From positions 1-48,520 of the forward strand of contig CADCUR010000105.1 in assembly GCA_902805935.1 (NCBI GenBank): a stretch of 48,520 nucleotides of DNA. Direction: 5' to 3'. Position 1 is the first letter of the stretch; each line of letters starts with the position of its first letter. The DNA is from an uncultured Pyrinomonadaceae bacterium. Its GTDB lineage: Bacteria > Acidobacteriota > Blastocatellia > Pyrinomonadales > Pyrinomonadaceae. This document shows, piece by piece, positions 18,977-27,542 of this stretch. The position numbers and the translations under genes are program-made. Under the pieces are notes generated by a model. It was not told the origin of the DNA. It worked only from the letters and a program-made list of their open reading frames with translations, and did no database searches.

Positions 18977-19948
18977 GTGAAAGTCTCAAGCTCCAAGTCT
19001 CAAGTTTCAAGTCTTCGTTTTGGCGTCGGGCTGATTGTTTTATTGATTGCCGTTTTAGCCATTGCCGTTTTTCTCGGCAGCGAAAAACTTGCGTTCCTTG
19101 AATTGACGGACGAGCAAAGCGCGATTCTTTTCGATATTCGGCTGCCGCGCATTCTGCTCGGCGCGACGGTCGGCGTGAGTCTGGCGCTAGCAGGCGCGAG
19201 TCTGCAGTCGCTCCTTAGAAATCCGCTGGCTGAACCGTATCTTTTGGGCGTTTCCAACGGCGCGGCTTTGGGAACGATGCTGGCGTTTATCTTTTTCGCC
19301 GGGGTTGACGCAGCGCGTCCGCTGATGGCTTTTGCGGGCGCAAGTTTGGCGACGCTCGCGGTTTATCAAATGGCGAAGAGCCGCGCGGGAATGAGCGTCG
19401 AACGATTAATTTTGTCGGGCGTGATTGTGACGACTTTTCTTTCCTCGATTCTCGTTTTGCTGACTTCGCTGCTCGACGCGGCGAAGCTCAGAAGTTTTAC
19501 GTTCTGGCTTTTAGGCGATTTGTCGCAGGCGACGAAAAACGGATTTTATTTAACTTTGATTGTCGCCGCTCTTGGCACGATTGTTTTAAGCTCGCAGGCG
19601 CGGGCGTTGAATTTGATGATGATCGGCGAGCGCGACGCTTTCGATTTCGGCGTGGAAGTCGGGCGCACGCGCCTGATTGTTTTCACGACGGCGGCGGGTC
19701 TGGTCGGCGTGTCAGTCGCGGCGAGCGGCTCGGTCGGCTACGTCGGTCTGATTGTGCCGCATCTGGTTCGGCTGGCAATCGGCAGCGACAACCGGCTGGT
19801 CATTCCGTTTTCAGCCGTTGCGGGCGCGATTTTCGTCGTCTTGGCAGACACGGTTGCGCGCGTAGCGATTGCGCCGCGCGAATTGCCGGTCGGCGCGATC
19901 ACGGCGCTCGTCGGCGCGCCGTTGTTTGTTTATTTGTTGAGAAGATGA
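18977..19948 (+). CDS. btuC: cobalamin ABC transporter permease
   Basis: This 323-residue FecCD/BtuC-type permease has about nine to ten hydrophobic helices. It keeps the family stretches RLPRILLGATVGVSLALAGA, NPLAEPYLLGVSNGA and the C-terminal GFVGLIVPH-like segment, here GYVGLIVPHLVRLAIG. Two copies pair with two BtuD ATPases in the inner membrane. The start is a GTG at 18977, seven bases after btuF. Residues 2-13 (KVSSSKSQVSSL) are encoded by repeated aagtctcaag/caagtttcaag words, so the N-terminus may be derived from a repeat. It is part of the riboswitch-1 transcript. Confidence 0.93.
   Translation: MKVSSSKSQVSSLRFGVGLIVLLIAVLAIAVFLGSEKLAFLELTDEQSAILFDIRLPRILLGATVGVSLALAGASLQSLLRNPLAEPYLLGVSNGAALGTMLAFIFFAGVDAARPLMAFAGASLATLAVYQMAKSRAGMSVERLILSGVIVTTFLSSILVLLTSLLDAAKLRSFTFWLLGDLSQATKNGFYLTLIVAALGTIVLSSQARALNLMMIGERDAFDFGVEVGRTRLIVFTTAAGLVGVSVAASGSVGYVGLIVPHLVRLAIGSDNRLVIPFSAVAGAIFVVLADTVARVAIAPRELPVGAITALVGAPLFVYLLRR
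18979..19016. repeat. word-repeat segment at the btuC start
   Basis: The word aagtctcaag and its variants are repeated four times directly after the GTG start codon. No inverted partner is seen. It encodes a Ser/Lys-rich N-terminal tail. Confidence 0.45.
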
Positions 19949-20041
19949 AAAGCGAAAAAGGGTAAAAGCGAAAATGTGAAAAAGCTGGTTGCCGATGAGG
20001 TTAATCTTTTTCATTTTTCTACTTTTCCACTTTTTCACATT
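19948..20041. repeat. word-repeat inverted element between btuC and btuD
   Basis: The left side repeats gcgaaaa/gtgaaaaag words (19948-19984) and the right side (20006-20041) repeats the complementary ctttttca/cttttcca words, giving an imperfect inverted repeat. The right side ends five bases before the btuD ATG, where a ribosome binding site would be expected. Confidence 0.6.
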
Positions 20042-20045
20042 AAAA

Positions 20046-20816
20046 ATGCTCGAAGTTCAAAACATCGCAATCAATTACGGCGTTTGCGCGGTCGTCGCGG
20101 ATGTTTCCTTCGCGCTCGAAGCCAGAAAAATCATCGCGCTGTTAGGAGCGAACGGCGCGGGCAAAACGACTTTGCTCAAATCTCTGAACGGCGCGCTGCC
20201 GGTGAGCGCGGGCGAAATTCGGCTTGACGGAAATTTAATTGAAAATTATTCACGCCGGGAAATCGCGCGTAAAATTACGGTCATCGCGCAGGAAACCGAA
20301 ACGAAATTTCCCGTGTCGGTTGCAGAATTTGTTTTGTCGGGCAGATTTGCCCACGGCGCGGCGTTCGGCTGGGAAACTGAAAACGATTTGCGCGTCGCGC
20401 TCGATTGTCTAGAGCGCTGCGATTTGCAGAATTACGAAAATCGCCGGATGAACCGGCTTTCGGGCGGCGAACGCCAGCGCGTCGTTTTAGCCCGCGCCTT
20501 GGCGACGAAAGCGAAAATTCTGCTGCTCGACGAGCCGACGGCGAATCTCGATCTGGCGCATCAGGCGCTGCTGTTTCGCCTGATAAAAGAGCGCTGTGAA
20601 ACGGATGCGGCTTCCGCGATTGTCATCACGCACGATTTAAATCTCGCGTCGGAATTTGCCGACGAAATCATTTTGCTGAAAAACGGCAGAATCGAGGCGA
20701 AAGGCGAGCCGCGAAAAGTTTTGACGGAAGAGAATTTACAGAAAGTTTTCGATGTAAATGTTTTATTGGACGAAAATCCAATCAGTAAAAAAAGTAGAGT
20801 GACGACGATTTATTAA
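20046..20816 (+). CDS. btuD: cobalamin ABC transporter ATP-binding protein
   Basis: This 256-residue ABC ATPase has Walker A GANGAGKTTL, a Q-loop (AQETETKFP), signature LSGGERQRV, Walker B ILLLDEPTANLD and the switch histidine in ITHDLN. It is the FepC/BtuD type that powers BtuC. The frame is open upstream to 19989 only through the word-repeat element; MLEVQNIAINYG at 20046 is the natural start. There is no clear Shine-Dalgarno sequence apart from the repeat arm. It is the last gene of the riboswitch-1 operon. Confidence 0.94.
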   Translation: MLEVQNIAINYGVCAVVADVSFALEARKIIALLGANGAGKTTLLKSLNGALPVSAGEIRLDGNLIENYSRREIARKITVIAQETETKFPVSVAEFVLSGRFAHGAAFGWETENDLRVALDCLERCDLQNYENRRMNRLSGGERQRVVLARALATKAKILLLDEPTANLDLAHQALLFRLIKERCETDAASAIVITHDLNLASEFADEIILLKNGRIEAKGEPRKVLTEENLQKVFDVNVLLDENPISKKSRVTTIY

Positions 20817-20819
20817 GCG

Positions 20820-20891
20820 AATTACGAATTTCAAATTACGAATTAAAAGAGATTTCCGACATTCATAATTTGTAATTTGAAATTCGTAATT
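20820..20891. repeat. word-repeat hairpin after btuD
   Basis: The 26-base arms 20820-20845 and 20866-20891 pair fully, with one G-U pair, and are made of aattacgaattt/caaattacg words. It begins three bases after the btuD stop and ends eight bases before riboswitch 2, so it may terminate the btuFCD transcript. Confidence 0.8.
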
Positions 20892-20898
20892 GAAGTAG

Positions 20899-21062
20899 AA
20901 CAAACGGCGCAAAGGAACGCGGCGCAAATCCGCGACTGCCCACGCAACCGTAAACCGATTTTGGATTTTAGACTTTGGATTTTGGATTATTTAGCTCTGT
21001 GAATCCAAAATCCAAAACCTAAAATCCAAAATCGAGTGAGTCGGGAACTTTGACCGTTTGTT
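20899..21062 (+). promoter_or_regulatory. cobalamin riboswitch 2, upstream of the BtuB-like receptor gene
   Basis: A closing stem pairs 20899-20907 with 21054-21062. Inside, aaaggaacgcggcgcaaatc followed by cgcgactgcc and cgcaaccgtaaa (20911-20954) match the conserved cobalamin boxes, and gagtcgggaacttt (21039-21052) matches the 3' box. A 33-bp word-repeat hairpin (20956-21034) fills the variable arm. Downstream, cctccgc (21077-21083) can pair with gcgga next to aagg at 21089-21098, so control is probably at translation initiation of the gene at 21105. I see no T-run terminator. Confidence 0.88.
20956..21034. repeat. word-repeat hairpin embedded in cobalamin riboswitch 2
   Basis: The arms 20956-20988 and 21002-21034 (33 bases) pair with two mismatches and consist of ggatttta/ggattttgg words. 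Family and position are the same as in riboswitch 1, but the loop (20989-21001) is unrelated and the word order differs. Confidence 0.9.
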
Positions 21063-21104
21063 TGGGCAAATAACCACCTCCGCGTTGGGCGGAAAAGGAA
21101 AAAT

Positions 21105-23534
21105 ATGAGAATTATAAAAGTTTTAAGTTTAATTTGTTTTTTGACAATCGGCATTTTGGCGCAAACGAGCGCGATAGTTTCCGGGACGCTGTATGAACAA
21201 AAAACAGCCGGAAAAGTTCTTTCAAATTTGGAAGTAAAGTTGATTTCCGCCACCGAGCCGACCAGGTGGTTTTTGACGATAACGGACAGCAATGGAAATT
21301 ATCTTTTTGTGAATGTTCCTGACGGAATTTATTCACTGGTTTATCCCAATTCTCTCGGCGAAGAGGAAAAAAAGATTATCGTAGTCAAAAATGGGGAAAC
21401 CGTTTCCGAAGAAGGACAGCCTATAGTCCGTCCCAGCCTGCTCGGAGAAGTTTCGGTAATCGCCTCAGGCAGTCAACAAGTTGACGCCGAAGTTTCTAAA
21501 ACCGTCAACATCATCGGCGCGCAGGAATTACGCGACCGCGCCGATTTTTCCCTTGTCGAATCGTTGCGCTCGATTCCGGGTTTTCGCATTCAGCAACTCG
21601 GCGGCTTTGGCAGAACGGCGAATATCAAAACGCGCGGTTTGCGAAATCAGGACACGGCGGTTTTGATTGACGGCATACGCTTCCGCGACGCGACGGCGAT
21701 TACCGGCGACGCGACGCCGTTTTTGTCGGATTTTACTTTGACGAGCGTCAATCGAATCGAAGTTCTGCGCGGTTCGGGTTCGTCGCTTTACGGCACGAAT
21801 GCCATTGGCGGCACGATTGATTTTCAAACGCCAAGACCGGAAACCGGATTTCACGGAAACTTGTCGGGCGCGTTCGGCAGTTACGGTTTGGGACGCTTTC
21901 GCGGCAACGTTTCAAACGGCACGGAAGACGGAAAATTCGGTTTTAATTTCGGCGCCTCGCGCACCGTTTATACAAAAGGAATTGACGGCGAGGACGACGC
22001 CAACAATACGAACGTTCAATCGCGCATCGAATACAATCCGTTTGAGCGAACGAATATTTCCGCGAGATTTTTCGTCTCGGACGCTTTCGTTCGCTTGAAC
22101 TCGAATCCGAATTTTATCGGCGCGGCTTTGCCGGTTTCCATGAGAACGATTATTGATGCCGTGCCGCTTTCGCGTGAAGAACTGAGGCGTTACGAAAACG
22201 GAACGCCGCTCGCTCAGTTGAATCGCGGAGGCGCCAATTTTGTTCCTGACGCGAACGACCCGGACAATTCGCAGCGGTCGAGATTCTTTAACGGTCAAGC
22301 AGTTTTAACGCACGTCTTCAGCGACCGTTTAGTTTTTCAAGGCTATTATTCGGGCTTGCGCTCGCAGCGGAAAAACGACAACGGCACGCGCGGCATCGGT
22401 TTTCAATCGGCTTCGGTCGGCTTTTTCGACGGCACGATTCAAAACGTCAACGGGCATTTTAATTGGACGCCGAACCGTTTCAACGAAATCACCGCCGGTT
22501 ACGAGTTTGAACACGAAAAATACGGCAACGACGGATTTACGCCGAGCGGCACAGGGAATTTTACGGCTCGCGCCTTTCAATCGAGCAACACGATTTACGC
22601 GCAGGATTTAATCAAACTGCTCGACAATAAACTACAAATCGCGGGCGGTTTTCGCGTGCAGTTTTTCGATTTGAAAACGCCGAAGTTTAGTTTGAACAAC
22701 GCGCCTTACACAAATCTGACGCTCGAAAATCCGCCGAACGCATATACTTTTGACGGCGCGGCTTCTTATTTCTTTGAGAAGTCCAAAACAAAAATACGCG
22801 CGCACGTCGGCAACGGTTATCGCGTTCCATCGCTTTACGAACGCTTCGGCACATTTTTCAGCAGTTTCGGCACGCCGCGTTTCGTCGCTCTCGGCGCGCC
22901 GGATTTGCAGCCGGAAAAAACCATCGCTTTTGACGGCGGCGTCGAACAGAATCTTTTCGGCAATCGCGCGCGCCTTTCGGCGACGTATTTTTACACGCGC
23001 CTGATTGACACAATTGGTTTCGGGACGCTGCCGCAGCCTGACCCATTCGGACGCAGTAACCAGGCGTCGGGCGGCGGTTATTTGAATACGAAAGGCGGCA
23101 TCGCGCGCGGCGGCGAATTCAGCGGCGACGTTCGCGTAACGGATTCGACCGACGTTTTCGCATCCTACACTTTCACCAACAGCGACCAGCGCACGTCGCA
23201 AGTTCCGACCGTCGGAATCATCGAAACGCTCGGCATACCGAAACATCAATTCACATTGGTTGCGACGCAAAGATTCAAACGCGCGTGGGCGACTTTCGAT
23301 TTTCTCGCCGCAAGCAGTTATCTCGCGCCGATTGGTTTTCCGACTCGCGTTTTTCGCTTTGACGGCAACCGCCGTGCCGATTTGACGGGCGGTTATAACT
23401 TTCCGCTCCGAAGCGAAAGATTCAATTTGCGCGTCTTCGGCACGATTGAAAATCTGCTTGGCGATGATTATTACGAAAACGGCTTTCGCACGTTTGATCG
23501 AAACGGGCGAATCGGTTTGAGTTTCGGTTTTTAA
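21105..23534 (+). CDS. btuB: TonB-dependent outer-membrane receptor, cobalamin-type
   Basis: This 809-residue protein has a signal peptide (about 1-20), a carboxypeptidase-regulatory-like beta-sandwich domain (about 22-105), a plug domain (about 125-240: RDRADFSLVESLRSIPGF, GRTANIKTRGLRNQDTAVLIDG in part, IEVLRGSGSSLYGTNAIGG) and a 22-strand barrel ending in a terminal Phe. Such receptors use TonB energy to import scarce ligands. A vitamin B12 or cobinamide ligand is inferred from the riboswitch upstream and the btuFCD genes next door. A plausible ribosome binding site (aaaagga) precedes the ATG. The N-terminal domain is unlike the Escherichia coli BtuB and typical of Acidobacteriota/Bacteroidota receptors. 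Confidence 0.9.
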   Translation: MRIIKVLSLICFLTIGILAQTSAIVSGTLYEQKTAGKVLSNLEVKLISATEPTRWFLTITDSNGNYLFVNVPDGIYSLVYPNSLGEEEKKIIVVKNGETVSEEGQPIVRPSLLGEVSVIASGSQQVDAEVSKTVNIIGAQELRDRADFSLVESLRSIPGFRIQQLGGFGRTANIKTRGLRNQDTAVLIDGIRFRDATAITGDATPFLSDFTLTSVNRIEVLRGSGSSLYGTNAIGGTIDFQTPRPETGFHGNLSGAFGSYGLGRFRGNVSNGTEDGKFGFNFGASRTVYTKGIDGEDDANNTNVQSRIEYNPFERTNISARFFVSDAFVRLNSNPNFIGAALPVSMRTIIDAVPLSREELRRYENGTPLAQLNRGGANFVPDANDPDNSQRSRFFNGQAVLTHVFSDRLVFQGYYSGLRSQRKNDNGTRGIGFQSASVGFFDGTIQNVNGHFNWTPNRFNEITAGYEFEHEKYGNDGFTPSGTGNFTARAFQSSNTIYAQDLIKLLDNKLQIAGGFRVQFFDLKTPKFSLNNAPYTNLTLENPPNAYTFDGAASYFFEKSKTKIRAHVGNGYRVPSLYERFGTFFSSFGTPRFVALGAPDLQPEKTIAFDGGVEQNLFGNRARLSATYFYTRLIDTIGFGTLPQPDPFGRSNQASGGGYLNTKGGIARGGEFSGDVRVTDSTDVFASYTFTNSDQRTSQVPTVGIIETLGIPKHQFTLVATQRFKRAWATFDFLAASSYLAPIGFPTRVFRFDGNRRADLTGGYNFPLRSERFNLRVFGTIENLLGDDYYENGFRTFDRNGRIGLSFGF

Positions 23535-23540
23535 AAAATT

Positions 23541-23604
23541 AACCGGATAGAAAGGAGATTCAGGGTAAACAATATAAAATCCCGAATCTCCTTTCTATCC
23601 GGTT
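23541..23604 (+). terminator. terminator hairpin after the BtuB-like gene
   Basis: The perfect 21-bp arms 23541-23561 and 23584-23604 lie seven bases after the stop codon and are followed by T-rich sequence. It separates the cobalamin locus from the next gene. Confidence 0.8.
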
Positions 23605-23648
23605 TGAATTTTACTCACAACATTATTTTCTCTTTCGCATCAAAGAAA

Positions 23649-23657
23649 TGTTATACT
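23649..23657 (+). promoter_or_regulatory. extended -10 promoter upstream of the Tyr/Gly-rich protein gene
   Basis: TG-t-TATACT at 23649-23657 fits an extended -10 element; the -35 region is weak. It is followed by aaagggg (23671-23677) as ribosome binding site for the ATG at 23688. Confidence 0.5.
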
Positions 23658-23687
23658 GACGAAAAACTCAAAAGGGGTGTCAAAACT

Positions 23688-24314
23688 ATGAAGATTAGAT
23701 TGTTGTTTATCTTAACTTTAATTTCCGTCACCGCATTTTCGGCAGCGGCGCAGCAGAGGCGCACGCTGACGAATGAGAATTTGGAAAAATATCGGCAGAA
23801 GCGCGTCGCCGCCGAACGCGATCTTCGAGAAAATTATGAGCGTCTCGGTTTTCCGTCTCCCGAAGAATTGGAAAGACAAATCGAGGAAAGTCGCCAGGCT
23901 CGCGCCGAATTAGCCGACCGCCTGCGAACGGAAAATCTCGAACGCGAGCGGCTCGGTTTGGAACGCGAACGGCTCAACCTCGACCGCCAAATCGCCGAAA
24001 GCGAGGCGCAGCAAAGAAGCGCTTACCAGTCGTTTTCCAACAACAGTTTCTACGAGGGCGCGAACGATTTCTTTCTAAACTACGGCTATGCGCCCATCGG
24101 CTCCGGCTTTCCGAATTACGGCTTCGGCGATTACGGTTACGGCTTTGGCGGTTACGGTTTCCCGGGTTACGGTTATCCGAACAAACGAGGCAACCGTTTC
24201 AACCGGGGAAATTTCCGCTATAATCAGCCGCGCATGGAATACCGCAATAATCTGCCCGTGTTCGTTGCGCCGCCGGGTCGCCGAATCGCCGCGCCGCGTT
24301 CGCGCGGCAGGTAG
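23688..24314 (+). CDS. secreted Tyr/Gly-rich protein with coiled-coil segment, unknown function
   Basis: This 208-residue protein has a Sec signal peptide (residues 1-20, ending AAAQ). A charged helical region (about 25-105) with heptad-like LERERLGLERERLNL repeats probably forms a coiled coil. Then comes a Gly/Tyr/Phe-rich segment (about 130-165) made of YGFGDYGYGFGGYGFPGYGY-type short repeats, and a basic Arg/Asn-rich tail. I do not recognise the family. The composition suggests an extracytoplasmic structural or surface-binding protein. A good ribosome binding site and an extended -10 promoter precede it, and a terminator follows, so it is a monocistronic gene. Confidence 0.75.
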   Translation: MKIRLLFILTLISVTAFSAAAQQRRTLTNENLEKYRQKRVAAERDLRENYERLGFPSPEELERQIEESRQARAELADRLRTENLERERLGLERERLNLDRQIAESEAQQRSAYQSFSNNSFYEGANDFFLNYGYAPIGSGFPNYGFGDYGYGFGGYGFPGYGYPNKRGNRFNRGNFRYNQPRMEYRNNLPVFVAPPGRRIAAPRSRGR

Positions 24315-24337
24315 AAGACGGGTAATTTTGAATTTAA

Positions 24338-24378
24338 CGAAAACGCGGATTATGATTGTTAAATAATCCGCGTTTTTA
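24338..24378 (+). terminator. terminator after the Tyr/Gly-rich protein gene
   Basis: A 13-bp perfect stem (24338-24350 with 24362-24374) is followed by a T-rich stretch. Confidence 0.85.
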
Positions 24379-24396
24379 TTTTTAACGAAAAAATTT

Positions 24397-25872
24397 ATGA
24401 AAGAAGGTTGGGAAGCGATTATCGGAATGGAAATCCACGCGCAGCTGGCGACGGAGACGAAAATTTTCTGCCAGTGCGCGGCAAACTTCGGCGACGAACC
24501 GAACGCGAATACTTGTCCGGTGTGTTTGGGTTTGCCGGGCGCGCTGCCGGTTTTGAATGAAAATGTAATCAATCTCGGCGCGAAGGCGGCGCTGGCACTC
24601 GGTTTGAATGTCAACGAAACTTCGATTTTCGCGCGCAAAAATTATTTTTACCCGGACTTGCCGAAAGGTTATCAGATTTCGCAATACGACCAGCCGTTCT
24701 CCTCGAACGGCGAACTCGTGATTATGACCGCCGAACGCGACGAATCTGGACGCGCGAGCGAATTCAAACCGATGACGATTCGCATCGAGCGAATGCATCT
24801 CGAAGAAGACGCAGGAAAAAATGTTCACGAAGGTTTGCCCGAAGTTGATAAATACTCTTACATTGATTTGAATCGCGCGGGAACGCCTTTGGGCGAGATT
24901 GTGACTGCGCCGGATTTTCGTTCCTCTTGGCAGGCTTACGATTATGTCAATCACGTCCGAAGAGTTTTGCAGTGGGTCGGCGCATCAGACGCGGATATGG
25001 AAAAAGGAAATCTGCGCTGCGAAGCGAATGTTTCCGTGCGAAAAATCGGCGAGGACAAATTTCGCAATAAAGTCGAACTGAAAAATTTGAACTCGGTGCG
25101 CTTTATGCAAAAGGCGATTGAATATGAAATCGAACGGCAAATCCAGGCGCACGAAAACGGAGAAACGGTTAGTCAGGAAACCAGACTTTGGGACGAGAAA
25201 AACAACCGAACGCGCGTGATGCGCTCGAAAGAAGATGCGCACGATTACCGCTATTTTCCCGAACCGGATTTGCAGCCGTTAAAGGTTACGGCGGAATTTA
25301 TCGAGCGGGTGAAAGCGGAAATGCCCGAACTGCCGGACGTGATGCGCGACAGATTTATCGCGGACTATAAAATTTCTTACAATGACGCTTCGCAATTAGT
25401 TTCCGACAAAGATTTGGCGGCGTTTTACGAAAGGGCGGCGACGGCATCGAACAACCCGCGCGTGTCGGCGAATTTTATTTTATCGGAACTTCTGCGCGAA
25501 CTGAACAATGCGGGAAAATCGGCGGCTGATTCGCCGGTTTCGGCGGAGAACCTGGCGGAACTGATCAAAACTTTGGACGCGGGAAAAATCAACAACAATC
25601 AGGCGAAGGAAGTTTTGACGGCGATGTTCGCAGACGGCAAATCGGCGGCGGAGGTGATCGCCGAAAAAGGCTTCGAGCAGATTTCCGACGCGGGCGCAAT
25701 CGAAAAAATTATTGACGAAATCATCGAAACGAATCAAAATCAGGTCGCGGCATATCGCGGCGGAAACGAAAAGCTGTTCGGCTTTTTCGTCGGGCAAACG
25801 ATGAAGGCGTCGGGCGGCAAAGCGAACCCGAAAATGGTTAATGAAATCTTAAAAGTTAAATTGAATTCGTAA
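24397..25872 (+). CDS. gatB: aspartyl/glutamyl-tRNA(Asn/Gln) amidotransferase subunit B
   Basis: This 491-residue protein shows the GatB start IGMEIHAQLATETKIFCQC with the C-x-C ... C-x2-C zinc site (residues 27-48), then the PDLPKGYQISQYDQP and RCEANVSVR segments and a C-terminal YqeY-like tail domain (about 345-491) ending KMVNEILKVKL. With GatA and GatC it converts misacylated Glu-tRNA(Gln) or Asp-tRNA(Asn) to the correct species. The length is normal. gatA and gatC are not adjacent. The ATG at 24397 follows the previous gene's terminator by 18 bases, so its promoter must overlap that region or transcription reads through. Confidence 0.96.
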   Translation: MKEGWEAIIGMEIHAQLATETKIFCQCAANFGDEPNANTCPVCLGLPGALPVLNENVINLGAKAALALGLNVNETSIFARKNYFYPDLPKGYQISQYDQPFSSNGELVIMTAERDESGRASEFKPMTIRIERMHLEEDAGKNVHEGLPEVDKYSYIDLNRAGTPLGEIVTAPDFRSSWQAYDYVNHVRRVLQWVGASDADMEKGNLRCEANVSVRKIGEDKFRNKVELKNLNSVRFMQKAIEYEIERQIQAHENGETVSQETRLWDEKNNRTRVMRSKEDAHDYRYFPEPDLQPLKVTAEFIERVKAEMPELPDVMRDRFIADYKISYNDASQLVSDKDLAAFYERAATASNNPRVSANFILSELLRELNNAGKSAADSPVSAENLAELIKTLDAGKINNNQAKEVLTAMFADGKSAAEVIAEKGFEQISDAGAIEKIIDEIIETNQNQVAAYRGGNEKLFGFFVGQTMKASGGKANPKMVNEILKVKLNS

Positions 25873-25909
25873 TTAAAACGTTTTCAAGACAGATTTGAGG
25901 AGACTCTTT

Positions 25910-26797
25910 ATGTTAAAAGTATTGTGCGTTTCAGCTTTATTTTTAGCCACGTCTTCCGTTTGTTCGGCTCAAGCTGTTCGAGAGGAGCCGCCGATGGCAA
26001 CTATCGGCGGCGAACGCGCCGCCCGACAAAAGGAAACTGAGAGATTAAAGGGCGGACAACGAACTTCGAGAGAGGCGTCAATCAATTTGTTGCCGCTTCT
26101 CTTCGGGCGAAGAATTAGCAAACAACAGAAAATTCGTCTGGCGCCCGCGCAATCGGATTTGAGCCGCTACGCGGAATTTCTCCAAAAGCCGAGAACCGGT
26201 TTGATCAAACTTTTTTCCGATGTCGGCTGCGAAGAAAACACTAACGTCGTGCGCGCCGACGACGTCTGTCTGCAATGGATTCCGAACAGCGGTTTTTATT
26301 CGTTTCGTGAGAAAGCCTATAAGAGCGATTTTCTTGCCGATATTCGATTAAAAAACGGTATGCTGGTGAGCGACGGCTTTCTTGCGCAAAGCATTTTGGT
26401 GAACCTGGGCGATGTAGATTTGGAAACCGTTTCGAGTTCGAGTAACGGGTTGAAATTTTTAAACGAATTTCAACCGGCAGCCGAAAGCAAAGCTGCCTTA
26501 ACGCAAGTCGAGCAGATGATTAAAGGCATCAGAGCCGACAATTTTATTTATAGAAAATCTCTGCCCGCCATCGTCAACGCTACATATGCGTTGCGAGTCA
26601 CCGCCTACCGCGGCAATTTTTTGAAAAGCTATCGCGGACAATTATTTAATATATTGGCGGGCGATAAACGAATTGACGCGACGATAGCTTTTCGCATATT
26701 GGGAAAAAACGACGACGGCAGTTTAACTTTACTTTGGAAGGAATTGTCACGAAAAGACGCGCCGAAAGTGTTGTTTCAGAAGCGGAAGAAAGATTAA
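25910..26797 (+). CDS. secreted protein of unknown function
   Basis: This 295-residue protein has a signal peptide (about residues 1-20, ending VCSAQ) and no lipobox. I recognise no domain. The mature part is a mixed alpha/beta sequence of about 275 residues with two cysteines close together (VGCEENTNV ... DVCLQW) that may form a disulfide, and no membrane segment. The ATG at 25910 has a good gaggag ribosome binding site. It sits 37 bases after gatB and 25 bases before an SDR gene on the same strand, so read-through transcription is likely. Confidence 0.6.
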   Translation: MLKVLCVSALFLATSSVCSAQAVREEPPMATIGGERAARQKETERLKGGQRTSREASINLLPLLFGRRISKQQKIRLAPAQSDLSRYAEFLQKPRTGLIKLFSDVGCEENTNVVRADDVCLQWIPNSGFYSFREKAYKSDFLADIRLKNGMLVSDGFLAQSILVNLGDVDLETVSSSSNGLKFLNEFQPAAESKAALTQVEQMIKGIRADNFIYRKSLPAIVNATYALRVTAYRGNFLKSYRGQLFNILAGDKRIDATIAFRILGKNDDGSLTLLWKELSRKDAPKVLFQKRKKD

Positions 26798-26822
26798 AGT
26801 TAGTTACATGAAATTAGGAATA

Positions 26823-27539
26823 ATGAATTTAGAAAATAAAATCGCCGTCGTCACTGGCGGAACGAAAGGAATTGGCAGAGCAATCGCCGAAAGTTTATTA
26901 AAAGCGGGCGCAGCGGTTTTTATTTGCGCGCGCGATAAATCGGAACTCAAACGCGCGCTCGAACAACTGTCAGCATTGGGAAAAGTTGACGGCGAAGTTT
27001 GCGACGTGCGGAGCGAAGCGCAGGTCAAGATGATGCTCAAAGAATGCGAGCGGATTTTCGGCGGCGCCGACATTTTAATCAACAATGCGGGCATCGGCAT
27101 TATCGGCAAAACGGTCGAGGAAATGTCGGCTGAAGAGTTCGAGCAGACTTTGCAGACGAATCTGTTCGGCGTTTTCTACTGTTGCCATCACGCGATTCCG
27201 ATGTTGAAACGGCGCGGCGGCGGTTATATCATTAACATCTCTTCGCTCGCCGGACAAAACGCGCATCCGCGAATGGCGGCTTACAACGCTTCAAAGTTCG
27301 GCTTGAACGGTTTCACCGAAGCGCTGATGCAGGAAGTTCGCGCCGACCGCATTAAAGTGACGGCGATTTGTCCGGGCAGCGTTAACACTTATTTCGGCGG
27401 CGACCAGCCTTCCGGCGATAAAGCGTGGCAAATCCAGCCGGAAGACATCGCCGAGGTTGTGATTGATTTATTGAATATGAACGCACGCGCTCTGCCGAGC
27501 AAAATCGAAATGCGTCCCGCGAATCCGCCGAAAAAATAA
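26823..27539 (+). CDS. short-chain dehydrogenase/reductase (SDR) family oxidoreductase
   Basis: This 238-residue classical SDR has the cofactor motif TGGTKGIGRA near residue 12, the NNAGIG motif, the catalytic Ser in INISSLAG and the YxxxK pair in YNASKFG. The PG motif CPGSVNTYF follows. It resembles 3-oxoacyl-ACP reductase-like and sepiapterin-reductase-like members; the substrate cannot be read from sequence. The ATG at 26823 is preferred to the one at 26808 because aggaa lies at the right distance before it. It is convergent with the chemosensory cluster with three bases between stop codons. Confidence 0.88.
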   Translation: MNLENKIAVVTGGTKGIGRAIAESLLKAGAAVFICARDKSELKRALEQLSALGKVDGEVCDVRSEAQVKMMLKECERIFGGADILINNAGIGIIGKTVEEMSAEEFEQTLQTNLFGVFYCCHHAIPMLKRRGGGYIINISSLAGQNAHPRMAAYNASKFGLNGFTEALMQEVRADRIKVTAICPGSVNTYFGGDQPSGDKAWQIQPEDIAEVVIDLLNMNARALPSKIEMRPANPPKK

Positions 27540-27542
27540 GGA

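Noticed and set aside
17749-21034. Repeats around the riboswitches as a CRISPR array
   Set aside because: The repeats are words inside inverted arms, without regular spacers of constant length, leader or cas genes.
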